In this document: positions 7,795-15,470 of the stretch, one piece after another
Numbering within the stretch: the stretch's first letter is position 1
Layout of the letters: every line of letters starts with the position of its first letter
Assembly (NCBI GenBank): GCA_026986655.1
Contig: JALSOD010000190.1
Span: 1 to 35,467, forward strand
Reading direction: 5' to 3'
DNA: 35,467 nt
Source of the DNA: Caldifarciminota bacterium
Lineage (GTDB): Bacteria > Hydrothermota > Hydrothermia > B15-G9 > WFZT01
The notes under the pieces: generated by a model
Told to the model about the DNA's origin: nothing
The model's database searches: none
The model's input: only the letters and a program-made list of their open reading frames with translations
Translations under genes and position numbers: made by a program

Positions 7795-8279
7795 CTTTTG
7801 CACCACCTAACTTCTGTATTATCTGACACGACAACAAAAACTGAAGGATCAGTTTCCAAAACTTCATAAAGAACTGGAAGATCAGTTGATAACCCTTTTA
7901 CGGCAACAATTTCTCCAACAGATAGTACTCTACCCTTTAAAATGAGCTTTATTAAATCTTCCTTCGTTCTTGCAATTATTCTCGGAATCCACGTATGCTT
8001 TGAGAGCTCCTCTCCTGCTAAGACTACCCTTTTAGCTATTGCAGGCTCAAATTTATCAACTTCAACGTAATCACCAATCTCTATGCCAGCATTCTTCGCT
8101 GTGACTTCGTCAAGTCAAATAACCCTCTTATCCCCTCTCTTAGTCCAGACCTTTGTAGCAGTTTTCATCTTCCCTGAAATAAGCACATATTCCCCGGGTT
8201 GAATTCCTATATTCTTGCTAATCCTAACAATACCTCTATATTTCTCCACCTCTTTGAGAATTGCTGTCTTCAGCTTCAT
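7791..8279 (-). pseudogene. Cdc48 N-domain-like (double-psi barrel) protein with one in-frame TGA
   Basis: The frame opens MKLKTAILKEVEKYRGIVRI and runs ~160 residues with a single TGA at 8115-8117 (codon 55, within KRVI*LDEV). GIQPGEYVLISGK, AGIEIGDYVEVDK and PAIAKRVVLAG resemble the N-terminal substrate-binding domain of archaeal Cdc48/VAT without any ATPase. The start overlaps the upstream toxin stop (ATGA), so it is the third gene of TA pair 2. The single TGA could come from one CGA-to-TGA change; no selenocysteine machinery is expected. The rest is well preserved, so loss is recent or the base is an error. Confidence 0.6.
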
Positions 8280-8740
8280 AATAATCTTCTAAGGGTATCT
8301 TTATCGATTCTTATTCCAGCCTTCACTAATTTTTCAATTTCAGTGTTCAGATCTTTAATTAAACCGAGTTTATATGCTTTCAGTAATATACCTAAGGTTC
8401 CAACGATCTTAATACCCCTTCTTTCGGCTATCTTTCTTCCTTTTCTTTCATCAATTATTAATGGTAATTTAAGTTTTTCAGCTAACATTATAGCTTCAGC
8501 CTCTCCTCTTCCCAAAATTAGCTCCAATTCAGGGCTTATTTGAGCTGTTTCCACCTTAATCCAGCCATTATTTACACCTTCCTCCACCTCTTTGCTACCG
8601 GCCCTTCCAGCTCCAACTACCACAACCTCACGATAAACGGATTTAGGAATGTATACAAGCTTAAATAAATCCTTGAGTAGGTTAAATCTGTCTATTTTGG
8701 CGAGTAAAATTAGTGGTGATGAGTTAGATACTGTCGACAT
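8276..8740 (-). CDS. DUF3368 PIN-like toxin, TA pair 2
   Basis: 154 residues opening STVSNSSPLILLAKIDRFNL, with GRGEAEAIMLAEKLKLPLII and ERKGRKIAERRGIKIVGTLG, the same motifs as the toxins at 7297 and 9446. The start lies 17 bp inside the upstream antitoxin gene, and the stop overlaps the Cdc48-N-like gene. Predicted ribonuclease toxin of a type II module. Confidence 0.87.
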   Translation of the reverse strand: MSTVSNSSPLILLAKIDRFNLLKDLFKLVYIPKSVYREVVVVGAGRAGSKEVEEGVNNGWIKVETAQISPELELILGRGEAEAIMLAEKLKLPLIIDERKGRKIAERRGIKIVGTLGILLKAYKLGLIKDLNTEIEKLVKAGIRIDKDTLRRLL

Positions 8741-8993
8741 TTTCGATCTCTTTTTTGATCTCCTCTTCCGAGTATTCTAATATGGGAATACCTCTTCTGT
8801 TTAATTCATCGATAAAATCAGCTATAGGTATCTCAGCTAACTTCGAAGCTTGCTCAAGTGTTAAATAACCCTTGCTAAACAGTTCTACCGCAAGTAGAAG
8901 CTTAATATTTCTATCTAACCTCCTATCGACTTTATAGAACTCTAAGACATCGTATATTTCCTTGGGAATTCTAATTCGAACAGTCTTCTCCAT
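8724..8993 (-). CDS. UPF0175-type antitoxin, TA pair 2
   Basis: 89 residues, MEKTVRIRIPKEIYDVLEFY, then the helix-turn-helix segment GYLTLEQASKLAEIPIADFI and the NRRGIPILEYSEEEIKKEI tail found in the other two antitoxins. The start is well supported by GAGGAGG 8 nt upstream. Only 29 bp separate it from the DUF365 gene upstream, so pairs 3 and 2 with their third genes may be one transcript. Confidence 0.83.
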   Translation of the reverse strand: MEKTVRIRIPKEIYDVLEFYKVDRRLDRNIKLLLAVELFSKGYLTLEQASKLAEIPIADFIDELNRRGIPILEYSEEEIKKEIENVDSI

Positions 8994-9022
8994 ATTACTT
9001 CCTCCTCAAAAAGTTTATTTAA

Positions 9023-9436
9023 CTATTCCTTAACATACTGCCCCCCAACCGGAATAAACCTCTTCGGCTTTATCGGCTTGTCGTATTTCTTAATATCTTC
9101 GAGCTCTATGACAAGCCACTTTTTCTTACCCTCACCTCTTCGACTCCACCTACTCTGAGATTTAACGTATTCTCTAAGCTCCTCTCTCGTCAGAAATACT
9201 CTATCACCATAAATTTCAAAGACCTTCATAGGATCGTCGATCAGCTTGATTTCCTTTATCTTAGCTTCCCCCACAAATCCTTGATCTTCTCTCGATTGGT
9301 AAAACACGAACTTCATCCCGGGCTTTAGCTCCTTAAAGCATGTAGCAGGCTTGACGAATACATCTTTACCCTCTTTAAAGAACCTATCCACGAACCGTTT
9401 TGGAATTGGGAATGCTACGCCTACAATCTTTGCCAT
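9023..9436 (-). CDS. DUF365 (PUA/ASCH-like) protein, third gene of TA pair 3
   Basis: 137 residues. VGVAFPIPKRFVDRFFKEGKD and KELKPGMKFVFYQSREDQGF are the DUF365 hallmark; the fold is expected to be PUA/ASCH-like, a class that often binds RNA or modified bases. It ends KRFIPVGGQYVKE. GAGGTGA lies 6 nt before the ATG, and the start is only 9 bp after the toxin stop at 9446, so it belongs to the TA transcript. A direct role in the module is inference. Confidence 0.8.
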   Translation of the reverse strand: MAKIVGVAFPIPKRFVDRFFKEGKDVFVKPATCFKELKPGMKFVFYQSREDQGFVGEAKIKEIKLIDDPMKVFEIYGDRVFLTREELREYVKSQSRWSRRGEGKKKWLVIELEDIKKYDKPIKPKRFIPVGGQYVKE

Positions 9437-9445
9437 GAAATCACC

Positions 9446-9937
9446 TCACAAACTTTCTATAACCTTTCTCGCCTTCTCATACACATCAACACTTAACCAC
9501 ATAACGTTTGCAAGCTTTTCTAAATCTTTCAATCCATCCTCTTTTGAAATTAATCCTAACCTAACCGCTTTAATGATTAGACCTACCGAACCTACGACTT
9601 CTAAGCCTAAGCCCAAAGCGAATTTTCTAGCATCTGAATCGTCTAATAGCACTGGAACGTTCAAGGATTTAGCAAGCAGGATTGCACAAGCTTCACCACG
9701 ATGTATTCCTACTTTCTCCGCCAACTGGTCCGCATTAGTAGGATCATCCATGACTTTTATCCAATCGACCGAATCGATCAAGAAAGCATCAGGTTTTCCC
9801 TTTTCCTTTCCCTTATCAATCACTTCCTCCTTAACGGTCTTAGGTATCACAATTTCGTTGAAGATATCCTTGAGCAGATTTAGCCTTCCGATCTTGGCTA
9901 AATGAATCAACGGCCCAGCGTTGCTAACTGCTGTCAT
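9446..9937 (-). CDS. DUF3368 PIN-like toxin, TA pair 3
   Basis: 163 residues opening TAVSNAGPLIHLAKIGRLNL, with GIHRGEACAILLAKSLNVPV and DSDARKFALGLGLEVVGSVG matching the family acidic motifs. It overlaps its antitoxin by 4 bp. Compared with the other two copies the opening is SNAGP instead of SNSSP; otherwise the three are clear paralogues, although not recent duplicates. Confidence 0.87.
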   Translation of the reverse strand: MTAVSNAGPLIHLAKIGRLNLLKDIFNEIVIPKTVKEEVIDKGKEKGKPDAFLIDSVDWIKVMDDPTNADQLAEKVGIHRGEACAILLAKSLNVPVLLDDSDARKFALGLGLEVVGSVGLIIKAVRLGLISKEDGLKDLEKLANVMWLSVDVYEKARKVIESL

Positions 9938-10239
9938 TCCAAAGCCCAGCCTATATCAACTTCAAGATCTTCCAAATCGTATCTGAACGGTATGTTCCTC
10001 TTCCTTAGCTCTTCCAAGGCTTCCCTATATGTTATCCCAGATATCTCAGCCGCTTTCCACAGCGAAACCTCCCCTTCCCTGTACAACTCTAATGCCTTCT
10101 TGATCTTGTATTCCCTGAGCGATTCCGCTATAAGCTTACGAATAAGCGTTCCCTTGTCTATCCCCTCCTCTCTGCTTAACTTTTCGATCTCTTCAACCAT
10201 CTCCTTCGGCAATCTGACCGATGTCGTTACCATCTTCAC
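9934..10239 (-). CDS. Ribbon-helix-helix + UPF0175 antitoxin, TA pair 3
   Basis: 101 residues. Residues 1-42 (VTTSVRLPKEMVEEIEKLSR, then KGTLIRKLIAESL) form a MetJ/Arc-type ribbon-helix-helix DNA-binding domain. Residues ~50-101 are the UPF0175 HTH part (GEVSLWKAAEISGITYREAL) plus the NIPFRYDLEDLEVDI tail. Pairs 1 and 2 have shorter strand-like N-termini. It has its own promoter: a 10-bp palindrome AAGTATACTT at 10257-10266 and a TATA-like TTAAGTATAC lie upstream. Confidence 0.85.
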   Translation of the reverse strand: MKMVTTSVRLPKEMVEEIEKLSREEGIDKGTLIRKLIAESLREYKIKKALELYREGEVSLWKAAEISGITYREALEELRKRNIPFRYDLEDLEVDIGWALE

Positions 10240-10555
10240 AATTACATCTTAATACAAAGTATACTTAAGCTTTTGGTTTGAAAACAGCAGAATCTGTTTA
10301 CGGATTACCAAAAATGCAGTCCGGACTTACAGAAAAATCCTACACTTAGCAATGTTAACATCGTGTATGAAATTCTGCCAGAATCCTCAGCTCCAAACTT
10401 AAAAGGACATTTGAGATTGTATTTTTGAGGATGTGTTATTAGGAGGAAGAGGAATTAATGAAAATACCGCAGAAAATCTTTACTACTCGAAAGACTTCAG
10501 AAACGCCCATAGCGAAAAGATAATTCCGAATATCACCATATTACCAATGTTTTTC
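10240..10555. other. Intergenic region, promoter of TA pair 3 then no clear gene
   Basis: The left 30 bp hold the TA promoter with the palindrome AAGTATACTT. The rest has no confident gene. A plus-strand frame from 10433 begins LLGGRGINENTAENLYY but has no convincing codon pattern and ends inside the convergent transglutaminase gene, so it is not called. The region may be decayed coding DNA. Confidence 0.35.
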
Positions 10556-11665
10556 TCATACCTGTCTGAGGTATGCCAACACAATCAGGTCATTGCCATT
10601 TTGTTTTATTTCTATTTTTTCAGTGTTTTCGAAATTTGAACAGAGCTCATTTTCAAGCATGAGCTTAATCGCCCTAGCCATTGAATAAATGACGATTTCG
10701 TCGTCTTCATAGCATTTAGCGAATTTGGGGAAAGGTATTTCGACAACATAATAATTCTCTTTATCGGTTTTTTGGCTTATCTCAAGCAGTTTGACAACTT
10801 CCTCACTCAACTTTTCAGTATCTAATTGAGCTGAAGGATTGATTAGTTTTGCAATACCACGTTTCTCGAGCTTTAATTTTCTTTTGTTTTTAGAGTTCAA
10901 AATTTTCAGCTGGTAGATATTTGCAGTTTTTCTGTTCCAGAATCTCAGCCAACTGTCCAGTGTCATCACTGGGAGTTCTTGATCCAAAATGTAGAGCTTT
11001 CCATTAATTTCAATACCTGCTGCAACATGTCGTGGGATTGAAATGAAGCAAATCTGGCTGTTGGGGATTAAATTATAGAGTGAAACAGCTGTAAGTTTTG
11101 CATAGTCTCTACATATAGCTAATCTGTACTTGAGGATTTTATCGACTTGGAGAGTTATGTTGAATGTATCTTGCAATTTAAAGCCTGGTATTCTCGATTT
11201 TAGAGCAGAATACTTTAAAACTAGATAGCCGATGAGAGCTAAAATAGCTCCAAAAACTAGTGAAAGGCCTGCAAGTTGAGCTACTGGATAAAATTTCTGG
11301 GCCTGTAAGGGATTAACCGAAAATATCCACAATGTGAAGATTAAAATCGTTGCAATTAATGTTGTGGCGTACGAAAGCATTAAAGTAAAATTTACTACTC
11401 CCATTAAGAATAAAATAAAAATTAAAATATATTTTATATCATTATTACTTAATGGAAGAAGATATATTGAAATAGCTAGTAAGAAATACAAAATCAACGA
11501 ATAATGCATTCTATCCACCCAAAAAGTAATGTTCCTGTTCTGCCATTCTAGCAAATTGACTAAAGTTTCCTTTTCTGATTTTCTTTTGAGCTTTTTTGAT
11601 AGTTCTATTATTTTCGGGTCTTTTAGTTCATCTAAATTCGGTAAAAATTGCTTTTTACCCCCCAA
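10556..11665 (-). CDS. Membrane-anchored transglutaminase-like protein
   Basis: 369 residues from a TTG at 11665. Four hydrophobic segments at ~56-72, 78-97, 101-118 and 129-150 are followed by a cytosol- or surface-facing domain carrying C185 (LAICRDYAK), H213 (IPRHVAAGIEI) and D228 (KLYILDQE), the Cys-His-Asp triad of the transglutaminase/protease-like superfamily. Substrate unknown. The TTG start is weak: an upstream frame (11655-11741) with ATG starts overlaps in another frame, and a GGGGGG run at the junction could join them (see that entry). It stands alone between the TA block and the defence island. Confidence 0.7.
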   Translation of the reverse strand: MGGKKQFLPNLDELKDPKIIELSKKLKRKSEKETLVNLLEWQNRNITFWVDRMHYSLILYFLLAISIYLLPLSNNDIKYILIFILFLMGVVNFTLMLSYATTLIATILIFTLWIFSVNPLQAQKFYPVAQLAGLSLVFGAILALIGYLVLKYSALKSRIPGFKLQDTFNITLQVDKILKYRLAICRDYAKLTAVSLYNLIPNSQICFISIPRHVAAGIEINGKLYILDQELPVMTLDSWLRFWNRKTANIYQLKILNSKNKRKLKLEKRGIAKLINPSAQLDTEKLSEEVVKLLEISQKTDKENYYVVEIPFPKFAKCYEDDEIVIYSMARAIKLMLENELCSNFENTEKIEIKQNGNDLIVLAYLRQV

Positions 11666-11741
11666 AATAACGTGTTATGAGATCAATTACTAAGAGCAGT
11701 GGATCTTCCTTAAATTCGCTTAGGATATTGGACATCATCAT
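11655..11741 (-). CDS. Short upstream frame, probably the true N-terminus of the transglutaminase-like protein
   Basis: 28 codons beginning with three ATGs: MMMSNILSEFKEDPLLLVID, then LITRYFGG and TAA. A Shine-Dalgarno-like GGAGTGG lies upstream. It ends at a run of six G, where a one-base slip or indel would continue directly into KKQFLPNLDELKD of the next gene. It is either an authentic N-terminus separated by an indel, a leader peptide, or chance. Confidence 0.4.
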   Translation of the reverse strand: MMMSNILSEFKEDPLLLVIDLITRYFGG

Positions 11742-11956
11742 CAACTTTCCACTCCTTCAACCACTTACAAATTTTTACTTTTTTATTTTTTCAATCGATG
11801 TGTCGGAAATAACTTTCCTGGAATAGCATTATAAAATTGGAATTTAAGGAAATTCTTGAATTTAGAGACATTCTCTGATTTCTATCGATCCGCGAATAAC
11901 GTCCTACCAGAATCTCGTAAATAGCTATAACTCAAAAGAATAAACTGAATTTTGAC

Positions 11957-14900
11957 TTAGATATTTTTACTTGCTTTTCTCAGCCTATAGACATAATATG
12001 GCCTATATTCAATCTCAAAATCTAATTTATTCACTGGATCGTTAATTATTTCAAGGGTGGTCCTTGTTCGATCGAGAGCGTACCTAACAACGTAAAGGTA
12101 ATACGTTTTACCGTAGAATTTTGCAGCTTTAAACTCATTCTCGGTAAGAGTAATTTTTTCAGGCTCATTCTTGAACGATTTTACTTCGATTCTTCTTTTT
12201 TCGCCAGTGATTGGATCAAAGCTTTCGATATCATATCCTCTTCCCTCAGCTGAAACATCTTTGGGTATCCTTCCCTCTTTTTCTTCCCACTTTAATACAA
12301 ACTCCATACCAGCAAGCTCAACATCCCTCTTCTTTTTCCATAACTCGGGATCAAATTCCTCGATGATATCAGTGATTTTACTCAGAATAGCCCTGTCCTT
12401 GGTACTCTCGGCAACACCTATAAGCAAATCACTTACATTCTCTGGCTTCAAAACCCAAAACTCAGCTATAGGTTCCGAAAGCTTCTCAATTACTCTTAAA
12501 GTTCTTGCGTATTCTCTTTTCTTCTGTTCTTCAATCTCTTTTAGTCTAATCTTTGCTACACTTTCATCAAAGTAACGCTTGTAGTAGTCTTCTCCCATTT
12601 TAAGAGCTTCTAAAGCTCTCTTTACCCTCTGCATTAGATACTGCCTTTGCTCGCTCTTTAATCTCTCGATGTATTCCTTGTTAGAAATTTCAAGCTTTTT
12701 GGGGCTTAATCTTTTGAAAATCTCTTTTTCGATATCTTCGGTAAGAACAAGAGGCTCAAGAGTCTGCAAAAAGCTATAAGGTTTGACTTCACCGTTAAAG
12801 ATAACTACTGGAATTTCAAAGAAAGGATTGCCAAAATTATCAAAGAGTTTTAAGATTCTTACTTCACCGTAGCCTTCGGTATCTCCCGTGAAGATTGCTT
12901 TTCCTCTCTTACACATACCAATGTATAGGGCTTTTCTGATCACAGGATTGTCAAGCTTAAGATCCCTTTTGCTGAGAGTGTTTTCATATTTCAGGTCGAG
13001 AATTTCAGCTCTTGTAGGCTTCCTTTCCAGAAGTATACTATCGATATCAATCTCATCGCTTTGTATCTCGAAGAATACAAAATCATCATAGAAGTTTCCA
13101 CTTCCGAGTCCAGCCTCGCGGAAATAAAAGAGATATTTTCGGATATCCTCTTCCGTTATTAACTCAATCACACCCTTATCTTCAAAAAGTTTCTCAGCCC
13201 TTACGTGTCTCTTCGCAGCCTCAGCCTTTTCTAAAACAAGTCTGATTTTTTCAAGAATTGGCTTTCCTCTTTCAAACTTCTCTTTTACACCTTCAGCCGC
13301 CTTTTCAACTTCATCCCTAACGTAAGCCTTTCGAATCTCATCTTCAATATCCTTCTCGGAGATTATCGTTCCTATTATCTCAACGCTACCAATATCGAAA
13401 TCTCTTTCAATCGTTCTTATTTTCTCGATAACTACCTCTAAAACCCTTTTTTCAACTTTAAAAACGGGTAACATACTATAGATAAATATATTGTTTTTCT
13501 GTCCGTAACGGTAGACTCTACCTACCCTCTGAATGTACACAACCGGATTCCATGGTATTTCGTAATGAATTATAACGTTAGCCGCCTGTAGATTAAGACT
13601 TTCACCTGCAGCATCTGTAGCAACCAATATTTTAGCTCGATTCCATAGCTCTGCAACAGCATTCTTCTTTTCTTCATGACTCATTCCACCGTGAATTATC
13701 ACGACATTTTCGGGACCATAAACATCTTCAAGGACTTTCTTAAGGCTAAAGAGTGTTGCAAGAAATTGCGTGAAAATTATTATCTTGTATCCCCTTTGTA
13801 GTGGTTCCATAATTATCTGCAAAAGCTTCTTAGTCTTGCTATCTCTTCCCCTTTCAAGTAATTTCTCTCCAAGCTCTATTAATTCCTGTAGAATTTTCTT
13901 TTCCGTTTCAATAAGCTCTCTCTTTTCTGGAGGAACGTATTCCAAAATTTTGTTTCTCAGTTCTTCAACTTTTGCATCATCTCCTTCTTCTTCAGCCTGA
14001 TTGATTTGTGTTAAGAGTTCATCAAGGTTGTAAGTTTCTGCGGTTCCTTCGATAAGTCGCTTTAGTCTTCTTTTTAGAGCGGCAACACCTGCGGCGATAC
14101 TCGATGAAACCGTTCTTCCAATAATTGTAGCAACAAGTCCAATACCCCTATTATTCTCTTGTTCAGCAAGCTTGTAGTAATTCCTAATGTAATCCTCAAC
14201 TCTCCAGTAAAATTCTTTCTCTTTTTTATCTGGTTCTATTTCAAACGTTTGAGTTATAACCGCCTGAGGAAATATCTTCTTTCCTTCAAGATCGACAGCA
14301 TCTCTCTTCTTTCGCCTAAAAGTATAATTTCTAACGAACTCCTCCCAGTTAGTCTCATCAACGTTCCTGTTTATCAGACTAAGTCTATAAATGAAGTTCT
14401 CCTCCTTGCCATCGTGAGGGGTAGCTGTTAATGCAAGCATATGCCTCGTCCTATCCCTTAAAACTTGAATAAGCTGGGCTCTTCTGTTTTCGGGTGTAGC
14501 TCTGTGAAGTTCATCAACGACAACTATATCCCATCTATACTGCCCTTCTTCAATTCTGGATAACCATCTTTCACTCTTTAGCGTATCCATTGAGGCTATC
14601 AACCATTTCTGCTTAAGCGGATCTTTTCCTTCATTAAGGACTTCCTTTAAAAGTGAGAATTTCACTCCAAATTTGCTTTCCAGTTCGTCCTGCCACTGAT
14701 ACTGGACAGTCGGAGGTGTAACTATTAGAATTCTCGTATTTTCATTTCGCAGAATCATCTCCTTAATGAATAACCCGGCGAGTATGGTCTTACCTAATCC
14801 CGTTTCGTATGCTATTAACACTCTTACGGGCATTCCGCTATCTGCTAAATCAAGGAGGTTGAGAAAGTCTTCAAGCTGATATGGTAGGAGATTAATCTTT

Positions 14901-14989
14901 GATGCAGCAAGAACGCTGATAGGATCGTAAATATACTTTGTGTAGAGGTAGTATGAATCGCATGCAACTCTAAAGAGGGGATATAGCAT
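11957..14989 (-). CDS. SNF2-type helicase with C-terminal DUF3883-like domain (defence island)
   Basis: 1010 residues. Walker A ETGLGKT is at 62-68, the DExH motif VVVDELHRA at 156-164, and the helicase C motifs at ~455-500 (ILVATDAAGESLNLQAANVI, YIQRVGRVYRYGQ). Residues ~915-985 (EGRGYDIESFDPITGEKRRI, EVKSF) resemble DUF3883, a nuclease-like domain common in defence helicases. It likely translocates on DNA with or against the methylase. It lies 4 bp after the EVE-like gene and ends the operon that starts near 23197. Confidence 0.85.
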   Translation of the reverse strand: MLYPLFRVACDSYYLYTKYIYDPISVLAASKINLLPYQLEDFLNLLDLADSGMPVRVLIAYETGLGKTILAGLFIKEMILRNENTRILIVTPPTVQYQWQDELESKFGVKFSLLKEVLNEGKDPLKQKWLIASMDTLKSERWLSRIEEGQYRWDIVVVDELHRATPENRRAQLIQVLRDRTRHMLALTATPHDGKEENFIYRLSLINRNVDETNWEEFVRNYTFRRKKRDAVDLEGKKIFPQAVITQTFEIEPDKKEKEFYWRVEDYIRNYYKLAEQENNRGIGLVATIIGRTVSSSIAAGVAALKRRLKRLIEGTAETYNLDELLTQINQAEEEGDDAKVEELRNKILEYVPPEKRELIETEKKILQELIELGEKLLERGRDSKTKKLLQIIMEPLQRGYKIIIFTQFLATLFSLKKVLEDVYGPENVVIIHGGMSHEEKKNAVAELWNRAKILVATDAAGESLNLQAANVIIHYEIPWNPVVYIQRVGRVYRYGQKNNIFIYSMLPVFKVEKRVLEVVIEKIRTIERDFDIGSVEIIGTIISEKDIEDEIRKAYVRDEVEKAAEGVKEKFERGKPILEKIRLVLEKAEAAKRHVRAEKLFEDKGVIELITEEDIRKYLFYFREAGLGSGNFYDDFVFFEIQSDEIDIDSILLERKPTRAEILDLKYENTLSKRDLKLDNPVIRKALYIGMCKRGKAIFTGDTEGYGEVRILKLFDNFGNPFFEIPVVIFNGEVKPYSFLQTLEPLVLTEDIEKEIFKRLSPKKLEISNKEYIERLKSEQRQYLMQRVKRALEALKMGEDYYKRYFDESVAKIRLKEIEEQKKREYARTLRVIEKLSEPIAEFWVLKPENVSDLLIGVAESTKDRAILSKITDIIEEFDPELWKKKRDVELAGMEFVLKWEEKEGRIPKDVSAEGRGYDIESFDPITGEKRRIEVKSFKNEPEKITLTENEFKAAKFYGKTYYLYVVRYALDRTRTTLEIINDPVNKLDFEIEYRPYYVYRLRKASKNI

Positions 14990-14993
14990 GATC

Positions 14994-15470
14994 TCACCCT
15001 ATAAAGATGTCTCCAAACTTTTCCTGAAAAGCTTTAAGAATGAAATTGAATTCATGAGACTCAAGTACTCCTAAACCGTAGCCATCGATGTAATCTTGAA
15101 TCTTTACGAACTTCTTAACTACTGGCTCTCTTGAAAAGATCATAGCTGAAAAGGAAACTCGCCAAGGAAAGAGTACTCTTTTTGATTTAAGCTCAATATC
15201 CCAAATTGGAGTTTGATCATCAAAAAATCTCTCTTTTATGACTCCTATGGCATGAATTTCTCCCGTTTTCGCAATTTGAAAAACTGCAACATCAAAAGGT
15301 TTTATTTGATTATATTTCCTTAAGAAATTTCTCCAGTTCTTATTCAGCTTATCTTTTAGTTTCTCTCGTTCCTCACTGACATAATCTGGATCGAAGAACC
15401 CCCACAGCAAGTGCCTACATCCAGTTTCAATGTTTTCAAGGCTATGAGAGCTGAAGATCCAGTAAGTCAT
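14994..15470 (-). CDS. EVE/PUA-like modified-base reader candidate
   Basis: 158 residues. The opening TYWIFSSHSLENIETGCRHL, the central PFDVAVFQIAKTGEIHAIGV and LFPWRVSFSAMIF resemble the beta-barrel of EVE-type proteins, which bind modified cytosine or adenine bases. The match is weaker than for the gene at 22412. Its start overlaps the methylase stop by 4 bp, so it is made together with the methylase and helicase. A role in recognising modified DNA is inferred. Confidence 0.6.
   Translation of the reverse strand: MTYWIFSSHSLENIETGCRHLLWGFFDPDYVSEEREKLKDKLNKNWRNFLRKYNQIKPFDVAVFQIAKTGEIHAIGVIKERFFDDQTPIWDIELKSKRVLFPWRVSFSAMIFSREPVVKKFVKIQDYIDGYGLGVLESHEFNFILKAFQEKFGDIFIG

Noticed and set aside
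8115..8117. In-frame TGA read as selenocysteine
   Set aside because: Context (KRVI*LDEV) has no catalytic need for Sec, no downstream selenocysteine element is visible, and the likely host group is not known for Sec use; a CGA-to-TGA change is simpler.
10433..10639. Plus-strand frame opening LLGGRGINEN, reminiscent of aldehyde ferredoxin oxidoreductase
   Set aside because: Only a few residues resemble that family, the rest does not, and the end lies antisense in the transglutaminase-like gene.
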